This document shows positions 1 through 8,003 of a stretch of 64,000 nt of DNA, piece by piece (the stretch's first letter is position 1; each line of letters begins with the position of its first letter). The notes below the pieces were generated by a model that was given only the letters and a program-made list of their open reading frames with translations, was not told the origin of the DNA and ran no database searches. Location of the stretch: contig CANGXD010000001.1 of the NCBI GenBank assembly GCA_947457545.1, forward strand, positions 62,001-126,000, given 5' to 3'. The position numbers were made by a program, and so were the translations under genes. Origin of the DNA: Gemmatimonadaceae bacterium. Its GTDB lineage: Bacteria; Gemmatimonadota; Gemmatimonadetes; Gemmatimonadales; Gemmatimonadaceae.

Positions 1-429
1 TTCCACGGAGAGAAGTTCTTCGTACGCGAAGCGCTCGAGCCGGGGGGGCGCCTTCGCTACGTGGCGACGCCACTCCTTGTTGTACTGGTGCTCGTCGAAA
101 CCACAGATGTCGTCTTTGCCGTCGATTCCATCCCGGCCATCTTCGGCGTCACGCGCAATCCATTTCTGGTGTACACGTCGAACGTGTTTGCCATTCTCGG
201 ATTGCGCTCGATGTACTTCGTGCTTGCCAACATCATCGGCAAGTTCTACCTGCTCAAGTATGGCTTGTCCGTCGTGCTTGCGTTCGTCGGCGCCAAGATG
301 CTGCTCTCGGAAATCATGCCGATTGGCATCGGCGTGTCGCTCGGAGTGGTGGCGGCCGTGTTGGTCGGTAGCGTGCTGCTCTCGCTGCTGATTCCGAACA
401 AGCAGGCTGCAGACGGCGACGGCCACTGA
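1..429 (+). CDS. TerC/Alx family integral membrane protein, C-terminal part
   Basis: The frame is open from base 1 to a TGA at 427-429, so only the last 142 residues are present and the start lies off the left edge. The hallmark TerC stretch ETTDVVFAVDSIPAIFGVT is at visible residues 33-51. Several hydrophobic segments follow, with a conserved LKYGLS...FVGAKMLL region typical of the family. TerC proteins are multi-pass inner-membrane proteins linked to metal (notably manganese) export, tellurite resistance and insertion of exoenzymes; which role applies here cannot be told. It converges on the trpG/pabA gene and is one of only three plus-strand genes in the window. Confidence 0.9.
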   Translation, partial: FHGEKFFVREALEPGGRLRYVATPLLVVLVLVETTDVVFAVDSIPAIFGVTRNPFLVYTSNVFAILGLRSMYFVLANIIGKFYLLKYGLSVVLAFVGAKMLLSEIMPIGIGVSLGVVAAVLVGSVLLSLLIPNKQAADGDGH

Positions 430-455
430 CCGTCACAATCTCCGTCCTTCGGCGG

Positions 456-1055
456 CTATGCGCGTACCGAAGGGCGGACGCTACGCGACATGCGCAGAAA
501 GTTCACGAGCAAGGTACGCCCATGCTCCGTGAGGATGGATTCGGGGTGGAACTGAACGCCCCACACCGGGTGCTCACGATGCTGCAGGGCGTGAATCTCC
601 GTGGCATCGTCGGTGGCCACCGCGGTGACCTGCAGGCACGCGGGCAGTGTTTCACGCTTCACGACCAGTGAGTGATAGCGCATGACGCCGAAGGGCGAGG
701 GAACGTCCTGAAAGAGGCCGGTCCCGTCGTGCACGAGCCGCGACATCTTGCCGTGCATGACGCGCGATGCGCGTACTACGTCGCCACCGTAGGCTTCGCC
801 AATCGCCTGATGTCCGAGGCACACGCCCAGCAGCGGAATTGCGCCGCCATACCGGCGAATAACGTCGACCGAGATGCCGGCTTCTTTGGGTGAGCACGGG
901 CCCGGCGACACGACGATGGCCTCCGGCGCCATCTGGCCCACCTGGTCTACCGTCAACGCGTCATTCCGGTGCACCTCGAGCTGCTCGCCGAGCTCACCGA
1001 AGTATTGCACCAAGTTGTACGTGAACGAATCGTAGTTGTCGATGACGAGAAGCAT
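456..1055 (-). CDS. trpG: Glutamine amidotransferase subunit of anthranilate / aminodeoxychorismate synthase
   Basis: A class I glutamine amidotransferase of 199 residues, normal for TrpG/PabA. It starts with the family signature [14 protein letters not shown]. The catalytic triad is visible: Cys79 in GVCLGHQ, His170 and Glu172 in FHPESI. It hydrolyses glutamine and hands ammonia to a chorismate-using partner, TrpE (tryptophan) or PabB (folate). Neither partner is in the window, so it may serve both, as PabA/TrpG proteins do in many bacteria. It is the last gene of a minus-strand run, 15 bases after xerD. The C-terminal RSVRPSVRA is a small lineage-specific tail. Confidence 0.93.
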   Translation of the reverse strand: MLLVIDNYDSFTYNLVQYFGELGEQLEVHRNDALTVDQVGQMAPEAIVVSPGPCSPKEAGISVDVIRRYGGAIPLLGVCLGHQAIGEAYGGDVVRASRVMHGKMSRLVHDGTGLFQDVPSPFGVMRYHSLVVKRETLPACLQVTAVATDDATEIHALQHREHPVWGVQFHPESILTEHGRTLLVNFLRMSRSVRPSVRA

Positions 1056-1070
1056 GGCCGTCGCGGAAAG

Positions 1071-2018
1071 TCAGGAACGCGGGTGGAACTGCTTGTGCAC
1101 ACTCCGAAGATACTCACGATCCACGTGCGTGTAGATCTGGGTGGTCGCGATATCGGCGTGACCAAGCATCTCCTGCACTGCCCGCAGGTCTGCGCCGCCT
1201 TCCAGCAGATGCGTGGCGAATGAGTGACGTAACGTGTGCGGCGAAACGGCCTTCTCGATGCCGGCCTGCTCCACGTATTTACGCAAGATCTTCCAGGCCC
1301 CCATCCGCGTGAGTGGCCTCCCCTGCCCGTTCAGGAAGAGAATGCCTTTGCCATGCCCGCGCTCCAGCACCGGGCGAAGTTCGCGTGCGTACACGGCAAC
1401 GGCACCGATGGCCGAGCGGCCGATGGGGACGAGCCGCTCCTTGCTCCCTTTGCCAAACACGCGCACCAAGCCGTCCTCGAGCAGCACGTCCTTCACCGCC
1501 AGTCCGATCCATTCGGACACGCGGAGCCCCGCGCCATACGCCAACTCGAGCATGGCGCGATCACGGAACGCCAATCGTTCATCCAGCTGCGGCGCTGCCA
1601 GCAGACGGGTGACCTCGTCGACCGAGAGCACCTCCGGGAGTGTGCGCCACCGCTGCGGCGAATCGAGCCGCTCCGTGGGGTCCGTGTGCACCAGCCCCTC
1701 GGCGATCATGATGCGAAACCACGTACGAAGCGCCGAGATGTTGCGGCGGATAGAGCTACCGGCGAGTCCGAGATCCTTGAGATGGTACACGAACTCGCGA
1801 AGGATGCCGGGCGAAATGTCGCGCGCACTCGCTACGCCGTGCTCACGCAGATACGCCGCACAGCGAATGACATCGCGACGGTACGCCTCGATGGTCCGCG
1901 GAGATGCGCCTTCCTCGAGCGCGAGCGCATCTTCGAACGCCTGCAAGAAGAAGCCACGGCGCAGTGTGCGCTCTTCGTCGCTCATCGGGGCGGCGCCCGT
2001 TTGACCAGTGGGCGTCAT
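1071..2018 (-). CDS. xerD: Tyrosine recombinase XerD (chromosome dimer resolution)
   Basis: A site-specific tyrosine recombinase of 315 residues. The N-terminal SAM-like DNA-binding domain (about 10-110) is followed by the catalytic domain. All active-site residues are visible: Arg166 (GLRVSE), a Lys in GKGSKER, His261 and Arg264 (PHTLRHSF), His287 (LGHAD) and Tyr296 (IYTHV). XerC/XerD act at dif to resolve chromosome dimers. The start at 2018 is chosen because its ATG overlaps the upstream DedA stop as ATGA. An in-frame start further upstream (2051) would run into the DedA gene. Context is housekeeping, with no phage or integron genes nearby, so it is not a mobile-element integrase. XerC versus XerD cannot be settled without the paralogue. 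Confidence 0.93.
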   Translation of the reverse strand: MTPTGQTGAAPMSDEERTLRRGFFLQAFEDALALEEGASPRTIEAYRRDVIRCAAYLREHGVASARDISPGILREFVYHLKDLGLAGSSIRRNISALRTWFRIMIAEGLVHTDPTERLDSPQRWRTLPEVLSVDEVTRLLAAPQLDERLAFRDRAMLELAYGAGLRVSEWIGLAVKDVLLEDGLVRVFGKGSKERLVPIGRSAIGAVAVYARELRPVLERGHGKGILFLNGQGRPLTRMGAWKILRKYVEQAGIEKAVSPHTLRHSFATHLLEGGADLRAVQEMLGHADIATTQIYTHVDREYLRSVHKQFHPRS

Positions 2019-2632
2019 TGATGAGCCCCGTTGGCGCGGCGGCGGCGCCAAAGGAGATACAAAACAACCGCGATCGTGAGCGCGAGCGCCGCCAACCCAA
2101 TGGTGCGTTGCTGACTCGCAATGAGCTCAAGCAGTTGCTCGGCATTGGCACCCGCGCGAAACGCCAACAGGCAGATGATTCCGTACCACACGCCCGACGC
2201 CACCGACATGGCCACCGCGGCTCGAACGGCACCAATGCCAAGCGCACCGGCCATAGGAGGCACCAGTGCTCGTACACCCGGAAGGAATCGGCTTACCACC
2301 ACTGCAGCCATGCCTTGCGTGCTGAATCGTTGAGCGAAGCGATCCGCAGCCGTCGGCGACACGATGGTGGGAAATCGGCGCATGAGCCATGGCAATCCGA
2401 AGCGATGCCCAAGTCCGTACATGAGCATCGCACCGCCAATATTGCCCACCATGGTGGCAATCCATGCGCCCAGCCATGAGCCGTTGCCACGCGCGGCCAC
2501 GAATGCGCCAAGGGCGATGACCGTATCGGCCGGGAGCGGCGGAAAGACATTCTCGGCGAACGCGGCGACCGCCAGCGCCCCATACAAAAGCGGGTCTGGC
2601 AGACCCGTGAGCCATGCGAGCAGGTCGTTCAC
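2015..2632 (-). CDS. DedA family (VTT domain) inner-membrane protein
   Basis: A 205-residue polytopic membrane protein with GTG start. The DedA/VTT core is clear: an early FPPLPADTVIALGAF block, a central GLPWLMRRFP segment, then VVVSRFLPGVRALVPPMAGALGI, which carries the conserved F-x-P-G-x-R signature of the family. DedA proteins are thought to flip or transport lipid carriers such as undecaprenyl phosphate and to support envelope integrity. The C-terminus ends in a basic cytoplasmic tail (LLWRRRRANGAHQ). Its stop overlaps the xerD start, so the two are translationally coupled. The exact substrate is unknown. Confidence 0.9.
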   Translation of the reverse strand: MNDLLAWLTGLPDPLLYGALAVAAFAENVFPPLPADTVIALGAFVAARGNGSWLGAWIATMVGNIGGAMLMYGLGHRFGLPWLMRRFPTIVSPTAADRFAQRFSTQGMAAVVVSRFLPGVRALVPPMAGALGIGAVRAAVAMSVASGVWYGIICLLAFRAGANAEQLLELIASQQRTIGLAALALTIAVVLYLLWRRRRANGAHQ

Positions 2633-2696
2633 GGCGTGTTCGGAGACAGGATGATCGTGAACGGCAACGCGGTGCCGCGGCGCGTCCGCTCGCTGG

Positions 2697-3176
2697 TCAG
2701 CGAGACACCAGCGTCGCGGTACACATCACGGCAAGCCCTTCACCACGTCCGATCCATCCCATGCCTTCGTTAGTCTTGCCCTTCACGAAAACGGCCGACA
2801 CCTCAACGCCGAGCACCGCGGCAAGACGCGCCCGAATGGCTTCGCGCTGAGGGCCGATCTTGGGAAGCTGCGTGACGACCGTGATGTCGACGTTCCCCAC
2901 CGCGAAGCCTGCCGCGTGCATGCGCGCCACGGCCGCTTCGAGCATGATCACCGAGTCTTTGCCTTTGTTGGCCGCATCGGTGTCCGGAAACATCTCACCG
3001 ATATCTCCCAATGCTGCGGCTCCGAGGATGGCGTCGGTGAGCGCGTGGCAGATGGCGTCGCCATCCGAATGCCCCGCGCAATGCACGTTGGAGGGAATGT
3101 CGATGCCCCCTAACCGCATGGGGCCGCCCTCGCCAAAGCGGTGTGAGTCGTAGCCGATCCCTACGCGTACTGTCAT
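2697..3176 (-). CDS. ispF: 2-C-methyl-D-erythritol 2,4-cyclodiphosphate synthase
   Basis: 159 residues, the usual IspF length. The enzyme cyclises CDP-methylerythritol 2-phosphate to MEcPP in the MEP isoprenoid pathway, which also supplies the menaquinone side chain made by neighbouring genes. The zinc-binding pair Asp10 and His12 sits in GIGYDSHRF; the AGHSDGDAICHALTDA and GDIGEMFPDTD blocks are intact, as is the C-terminal KTNEGMGWIGRGEG. The frame extends upstream to 3554, but that part overlaps mqnC and has no IspF homology, so ATG 3176 (5 bases after mqnC) is chosen. ispD, usually linked to ispF, lies about 48 kb away in this window. Confidence 0.97.
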   Translation of the reverse strand: MTVRVGIGYDSHRFGEGGPMRLGGIDIPSNVHCAGHSDGDAICHALTDAILGAAALGDIGEMFPDTDAANKGKDSVIMLEAAVARMHAAGFAVGNVDITVVTQLPKIGPQREAIRARLAAVLGVEVSAVFVKGKTNEGMGWIGRGEGLAVMCTATLVSR

Positions 3177-3181
3177 GCGGC

Positions 3182-4240
3182 TCACGCCGCCGCCGTGGCG
3201 GCAAGCGGTGAAGCTGCCGGCGCGGCGTCGGAGATAATGGAGTAGTCCTGACGGCGACGAGCCGGCGTGAAGCCCGCATCGGTGATGAGCCGGTCGAGTT
3301 CGTCGACGGTGGTGCGGTGCGTCGTGTTGGCTGCCGAGACGACGTTCTCTTCGATCATGAGCGAACCGAAGTCGTTGCAGCCGTAACGAAGCGCCATCTG
3401 CCCCACCTTCATGCCCATCGTGACCCAGCTCGACTGCAGGTTGGGCACGTTGTCGAGCACAATGCGCGAGATCGCAACCGTACGCAGATACGTCGTCGCA
3501 TCGGTCTTCGGCATGTGTGACATGGTCGGCGTGTTCTCTGGCTGGAGCGGCCACGTGATGAACGCCGTGAAGCCATTTGTGCGCGCCTGCAGATCACGAA
3601 CGCGCTGCAAATGTTCGATACGCTCCGCGAGCGTTTCGCCGATGCCGTACATCATGGTGACCGACGTCTTCATGCCCTCGTTGTGCGCCAGCTCCATGAT
3701 CTCGAGCCAGCGATCGGCACCGGCCTTCTTGGGGGCGGCGATGTCACGCACGCGCTGCACGAGAATTTCGCCGCCGCCGCCCGGAATCGAGTCTAGCCCC
3801 GCTGCGCGCAGTTCACGGATCACATCGCGCGCATCCATGCGGAAGCGCGTAGCAAAAAAGTCCACCTCGCTCGGCGAGAAACCGTGGATGTGAATGGGAT
3901 GATACGCCTTGATGTACCGCAGCAGGTCGAGATACCACTCGAACGGGATGTACGGATTGTGTCCACCCTGAATGAGAATCTGCACCCCGCCGAGCGCCTT
4001 CGTCTCTTCGATCTTCTGTCCGATCTGCTCGTACGAGAGCGTGTACCCTTCGCTATGCTTGGGGCGACGATAGAAGGCGCAAAAGCCGCAATCTGCGACA
4101 CAGACGTTCGTGTAGTTGATATTGCGATCGACGATGTACGTGACCACGCCGTGCGGATGCTTCTGCTCGCGTATCCGATCGGCTTCGAGGCCGAGTTCGA
4201 GTAGCGGGGCGTTGGTGTAGAAATCGAGGATATCACGCAT
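3182..4240 (-). CDS. mqnC: Cyclic dehypoxanthine futalosine synthase (radical SAM)
   Basis: A radical SAM enzyme of the futalosine menaquinone pathway that cyclises dehypoxanthine futalosine. The canonical CX3CX2C motif is in NVCVADCGFCAFYR. The MqnC-type blocks QILIQGGHNP, HGFSPSEV and PENTPTMSHMP identify it over the related MqnE. From ATG 4240 it has 352 residues. An in-frame ATG at 4303 would add 21 residues but overlaps the end of mqnA by 32 bases; no good ribosome-binding site favours either start. It ends in an Ala-rich tail. It follows mqnE and mqnA in the same direction, so the three form one pathway unit. Confidence 0.94.
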   Translation of the reverse strand: MRDILDFYTNAPLLELGLEADRIREQKHPHGVVTYIVDRNINYTNVCVADCGFCAFYRRPKHSEGYTLSYEQIGQKIEETKALGGVQILIQGGHNPYIPFEWYLDLLRYIKAYHPIHIHGFSPSEVDFFATRFRMDARDVIRELRAAGLDSIPGGGGEILVQRVRDIAAPKKAGADRWLEIMELAHNEGMKTSVTMMYGIGETLAERIEHLQRVRDLQARTNGFTAFITWPLQPENTPTMSHMPKTDATTYLRTVAISRIVLDNVPNLQSSWVTMGMKVGQMALRYGCNDFGSLMIEENVVSAANTTHRTTVDELDRLITDAGFTPARRRQDYSIISDAAPAASPLAATAAA

Positions 4241-4271
4241 GAGGCAGACGCTCAGTCTCGCTAGTGGTCGA

Positions 4272-5141
4272 TCAGGCGGCAGGGAGGAAAGCCAGCGTGC
4301 CATCAGGCACCCGGCCGGCCAACACGAGCCGACGGAAAAACTCCGTCAGTCCCGCGAGATGCGGGTACGACAGACGGTAATCGAGTCCCGCGAAATACTC
4401 GCGGCACGTTTGCAACGGTACACCGCTGGCGAACGCCGCTTGCGCTGACAGCTCACCGAGGTGCTGTAGTCCCCAGTCTCTCGAGGCAATAAGGGACGCA
4501 TGCGCCGAGAGAGAGGCGTGCACCGGCGTGCGGCGCTGCGCCACCCACACGGCAAAGACGAACGGGAGTCCCGTCCATTCTTTCCACGCGGCGCCCAGGT
4601 CTTCGCGATACGGATAGAGCGCCGCCCACGGCCCGCCGCGGTTGGCAGCATCGAACAGCTTGAGCGCCGCGTCACCGATGACCAGGCGCGCGTCGTGCGC
4701 TTCGTCGCTGAAACGGGCGATGTCCGCCATTTCCGCATCACCCGCTACGAACTCGGGACGACACTTCCAGACATGTTCGAAGAGGAGCTCGAGCAGATGC
4801 ACCGATGTCATGCTGCTCTTGCTCACGACCACGCGGCAACCGCCCAGATCGCGCGGCGCGCGCTTGCTGAAGAGCATGACGCTACGCACTGGGCCGTCGC
4901 TGGTGATGCCCAGTTCCGGAAGCAGCAGGAGGCGATCGGCGTCCTTGGCGTACTCCACCGCCGAGACGACGCTCACGTCGATATCGCCGTTGGCCATCAG
5001 GCGGTTGAGCTGCGTCGGCACGCCGTCGACCAACTCACCATCGAGCGGGACAATGCCGCGTTCAATGCCCCCGTACACCGGGTAGCAGTTGATGTAGCGA
5101 ATGCGCCCCACGCGCAGTGGCAACCGCCCTGTGTCGGGCAC
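4272..5141 (-). CDS. mqnA: Chorismate dehydratase, menaquinone (futalosine pathway)
   Basis: 289 residues with GTG start, one base after the mqnE stop. MqnA dehydrates chorismate to 3-enolpyruvyl-benzoate, the first committed step of the futalosine route. The family signature RVGRIRYINCYPVYGGIE near the N-terminus, the VPTQLNRLMANGDIDVS block and the substrate-binding SKSSMTSVHLLELL segment are all visible; the fold is a periplasmic-binding-protein-like lobe pair used here as an enzyme. Length is normal. Placement between mqnE, which uses its product, and mqnC supports the call. Confidence 0.95.
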   Translation of the reverse strand: MPDTGRLPLRVGRIRYINCYPVYGGIERGIVPLDGELVDGVPTQLNRLMANGDIDVSVVSAVEYAKDADRLLLLPELGITSDGPVRSVMLFSKRAPRDLGGCRVVVSKSSMTSVHLLELLFEHVWKCRPEFVAGDAEMADIARFSDEAHDARLVIGDAALKLFDAANRGGPWAALYPYREDLGAAWKEWTGLPFVFAVWVAQRRTPVHASLSAHASLIASRDWGLQHLGELSAQAAFASGVPLQTCREYFAGLDYRLSYPHLAGLTEFFRRLVLAGRVPDGTLAFLPAA

Positions 5142-5142
5142 G

Positions 5143-6342
5143 TCAGGCCTCGGCAGACACCAGCGCGTCGGCTGGTGCGGAAATTCCTTCGCCCGTATCG
5201 TCGTCGGGAAACTCCCGGATGACGCGATAGAATGAATCGCGCTCGGCCGGCTGCTTGCCGGCCCCGCGAATGAGCGCCAGGAGCTGCGGGAGCGTCATGC
5301 CCTGCGGCGTGCTCGCCCCTACGGCGTGATAGATCTTTTCCCGCACGACGGTGCCTTCGATATCGTTCACCCCGAAGTGCAGTGCGATCTGCGACAACGC
5401 GGTCGTCACCATGATCCAGTGCGTCTTGATGTGCTCGAAGTTGTCGAGGAACAGGCGTCCCACGGCAAGATTGCGCAGATCATCGAAACCCGTCGTGCTG
5501 GTCCCCGTGCGACCGAGCGTCTTCCCCAGCTCGTTGTCGTCGGGGTGATAGGCCAGCGGAATGTACGCCAGGAAGCCGCCAGTTTCGTCCTGCAACTCGC
5601 GCAGCATGTTGAGGTGCTGCATGCGGTCGTCGATGGTTTCCACATGCCCATAGAGCATGGTGCAGTTCGAGCGGATGCCGAGCTGATGGGCCGTGCGGTG
5701 CACATCGATGTAATCCATGCCGCCGAGCTTCTTATCGGCGATCTGTTCTCGCACGGCAGCACTGAACGTCTCAGCACCGCCGCCAGGAAGCGTATCGAGC
5801 CCGGCCTCGCGCAGCGCGATGAGTACCTCTTCGCGGCTCTTCTTTTCAATGCGCGCAATGTGGGCGATTTCCACGGCCGTGAGCGCCTTGATGTGCACCT
5901 GCGGGTGGCGCGCCTTGAGCGCGCGGAACATCGTCTGGTAGTACTCGAGGCCGGCCTGCATGTCGAGGCCGCCGACAATGTGGAACTCACGCGTGATGGT
6001 GCCGTCGGCCCGGTCGGACTCTGCGAGCACCTGCTCGAGCGAATAGCGGTACGCGCCCTCCTCCTTGGGGAGGCGCGCATAGCCGCAGAAGACGCAAGTC
6101 TTCCGCAGCACGCAGATATTCGTGGGGTTGATGTGCTGATTCGCGGCAAAAGTCACGCGATCGCCGTGACGGGCCCGATTGGCTGCATCAGCCATGGCCC
6201 CGACCCCCAGAATGTCGGGGGTCGTGAAGAGGAGCGTACCGTCAGCAACGGTGAGGCGCTCGCCGGCAATCAGCTTTTCGCCGATGGGGCGCAGCGCCGG
6301 ATCGCGCAGCTTGTTTAGGTCGAACGGGACCGCATGAGGCAT
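5143..6342 (-). CDS. mqnE: Aminodeoxyfutalosine synthase (radical SAM)
   Basis: 399 residues. MqnE joins 3-enolpyruvyl-benzoate with SAM to make aminofutalosine in menaquinone synthesis. Family blocks are visible: QHINPTN before the cluster, HIVGGLDMQAGLEYYQ, GGGAETFS, NCTMLYGHVE and YIPLAYHPDDNELG. The cluster motif is unusual: Cys77, Cys83 and Cys86 (NICVLRKTCVFCGYAR), a CX5CX2C spacing rather than CX3CX2C. I checked this on the nucleotide sequence at about 6075-6120 and it is not a reading error. It is the first mqn gene of the unit and lies 66 bases after fabF, separated by a hairpin. Confidence 0.92.
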   Translation of the reverse strand: MPHAVPFDLNKLRDPALRPIGEKLIAGERLTVADGTLLFTTPDILGVGAMADAANRARHGDRVTFAANQHINPTNICVLRKTCVFCGYARLPKEEGAYRYSLEQVLAESDRADGTITREFHIVGGLDMQAGLEYYQTMFRALKARHPQVHIKALTAVEIAHIARIEKKSREEVLIALREAGLDTLPGGGAETFSAAVREQIADKKLGGMDYIDVHRTAHQLGIRSNCTMLYGHVETIDDRMQHLNMLRELQDETGGFLAYIPLAYHPDDNELGKTLGRTGTSTTGFDDLRNLAVGRLFLDNFEHIKTHWIMVTTALSQIALHFGVNDIEGTVVREKIYHAVGASTPQGMTLPQLLALIRGAGKQPAERDSFYRVIREFPDDDTGEGISAPADALVSAEA

Positions 6343-6362
6343 CTGGACGTACCAAGGCTCCG

Positions 6363-6381
6363 GCGCGGCGACACGCCGCGC
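6363..6381 (-). terminator. Hairpin between fabF and mqnE
   Basis: A perfect 8-bp inverted repeat (gcgcggcg at 6363-6370, cgccgcgc at 6374-6381) with a 3-base loop sits between the fabF stop and the mqnE start. On the minus strand it would form right after fabF. There is no clear U-tract behind it, so it may be a weak terminator or an mRNA-end stabiliser rather than a strong intrinsic terminator. Confidence 0.5.
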
Positions 6382-6408
6382 ATCACCCCAATGAACGCCC
6401 CGACAGCC

Positions 6409-7650
6409 TTACCCGTGCCAGCGTCGGAGCGCGATCGAGACGTTGTGACCACCAAAGCCGGAGCTGTTGGAGATCGCGACGTTCACCTGGCGTGCCTTGG
6501 GCACGTTGGGCGTTACGTCGAGATCGCACTCCGGATCTGGGGTGCTGTAGTTGATCGTAGGAGGAATCATACTATCGCGCATAGCTAGCGCGCAGGCAAT
6601 GAATTCCACCCCGCCGGCCGCGCCAAGCATATGCCCGGTGGCCGATTTGGTCGAACTGACGGACAGCTGGTACGCGTGCTCCCCGAACACCGCCTTGATC
6701 GCCTTGATCTCGTTGGGGTCGTTGAGCGGCGTGGACGTGCCGTGGGCGTTGACGTAATCGACATCGGTTGGCGCCAGCTTCCCGTCGGCGAGCGCCTTCC
6801 GCATGGCCCGCTGGAGCCCTTCATGCGCGTCGGGCTGTCCCGTGAGGTGGTAGGCGTCGCCCGTAGCGCCGTACCCGATCACCTCGCCGTAGATCCGTGC
6901 TCCACGCCGCTGCGCGTGCTCGAGCTCTTCGAGGACGACCACGCCGGCACCTTCGCCGAGCACAAAACCATCCCGCGTCGCGTCGAAGGGACGGGACGCC
7001 GTCGCCGGCGAGTCGTTGCGCTCCGACAGCGCGGTCATGTTGCCGAAGCCACCGATGGCCATGGGGAGCACCGCCGCCTCCGTACCGCCAGCGAGCATGA
7101 CGTCGGCGTCGCCGTACGAAATGGTGCGGAAGGCTTCGCCAATAGCATGTGCACTGGTGGCGCACGCCGACATCGTGGCGTAATTGGGGCCCTTGGCATT
7201 GAAGCGCATGGACACGATACCGGCCGCGATGTCTGCGATGTACATGGGGATGAAGAACGGCGAAATACGCCGATTCCCCGACTTCATGAGCGTGGAGTGC
7301 TGGTCTTCCATCGTGGCCAGACCACCGATGCCGCTGCCGATGATGACCCCAAGGTCTTCGGGGACGTATCCACCAGCTTCGAGCCCCGCATCACGCATGG
7401 CCTGCACAGCGGCACCCATCGCGTACTGCGTGAACAGGTCGGCGCGCTTGGCTTCCTTGCGGTCCATGTAGAGGCCCACATCGAAGTCCTTCACCTCGCA
7501 CGCAAACTTCACCTTGAAGTCTGATGCGTCGAACTTGGTGATCAGCGTGCCGCCCGACACTCCACCCAGCAAATTCTGCCAGGTCGTCGCCACGTCGTTA
7601 CCGACGGGCGTGATCGCCCCAAGACCTGTGACGACGACCCGACGCCGCAT
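6409..7650 (-). CDS. fabF: 3-oxoacyl-ACP synthase II
   Basis: 413 residues, full length for KAS II. It condenses malonyl-ACP with acyl-ACP in fatty-acid elongation. The catalytic triad is visible: Cys163 in SACATSAH, the first His in NAHGTSTPLNDPNE and the second in SATGHMLGAAGG. The C-terminal SSGFGGHNVS glycine-rich motif is intact. The start ATG overlaps the acpP stop by one base (TGATG), giving translational coupling with its acyl-carrier partner. It is the last gene of the fab operon read right to left. Confidence 0.97.
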   Translation of the reverse strand: MRRRVVVTGLGAITPVGNDVATTWQNLLGGVSGGTLITKFDASDFKVKFACEVKDFDVGLYMDRKEAKRADLFTQYAMGAAVQAMRDAGLEAGGYVPEDLGVIIGSGIGGLATMEDQHSTLMKSGNRRISPFFIPMYIADIAAGIVSMRFNAKGPNYATMSACATSAHAIGEAFRTISYGDADVMLAGGTEAAVLPMAIGGFGNMTALSERNDSPATASRPFDATRDGFVLGEGAGVVVLEELEHAQRRGARIYGEVIGYGATGDAYHLTGQPDAHEGLQRAMRKALADGKLAPTDVDYVNAHGTSTPLNDPNEIKAIKAVFGEHAYQLSVSSTKSATGHMLGAAGGVEFIACALAMRDSMIPPTINYSTPDPECDLDVTPNVPKARQVNVAISNSSGFGGHNVSIALRRWHG

Positions 7651-7889
7651 CAGCCCGCGACCTTCGCCTCGAGGTACGCGATGGCGTCACCGACGGTGCG
7701 CAGCTTTTCGGCGTCCTCGTCAGGAATGTCGATGTTGAATTCCTTTTCGAATTCCATGACCAGTTCGACGATGTCGAGCGAGTCAGCGCCAAGGTCCTCG
7801 ATGAAGCTCGCTTCGGGGGTGAGCTTCTCGCGCTCAACGCCGAGTTCCTTCTCGATGATATCCTTGATCTTCGACGCGTTATCCGACAT
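7650..7889 (-). CDS. acpP: Acyl carrier protein
   Basis: 79 residues, acidic, with the phosphopantetheine attachment site Ser37 in [12 protein letters not shown]. It carries growing acyl chains for the Fab enzymes and for PlsX. An AGAGGAAC ribosome-binding site lies just before the ATG. The gene lies between fabG and fabF, a common arrangement, and overlaps fabF by one base. The 114-base gap before it (7890-8003) is the largest within the fab cluster and could hold its own promoter, which would suit the high demand for ACP. Confidence 0.98.
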   Translation of the reverse strand: MSDNASKIKDIIEKELGVEREKLTPEASFIEDLGADSLDIVELVMEFEKEFNIDIPDEDAEKLRTVGDAIAYLEAKVAG

Positions 7890-8003
7890 GGGAACGGTTC
7901 CTCTGAAGTTGTTGAAGTGAGAATGGGGAAGTTAGCCATCGCACGGCGTCACAGGGAGGGTCTTCGGGGACAAAACCCGAATTCCCGCCCCGTTTACCGG
8001 GGT

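Noticed and set aside
446-473. Terminator between terC and trpG
   Set aside because: A 7-bp stem can be drawn but its right arm lies inside the trpG coding end and there is no U-tract on either strand.
1071-2018. Integrase of a genomic island or integron
   Set aside because: All neighbours are housekeeping genes, no attachment-site repeat or tRNA nearby, and the protein fits XerC/D length and motifs.
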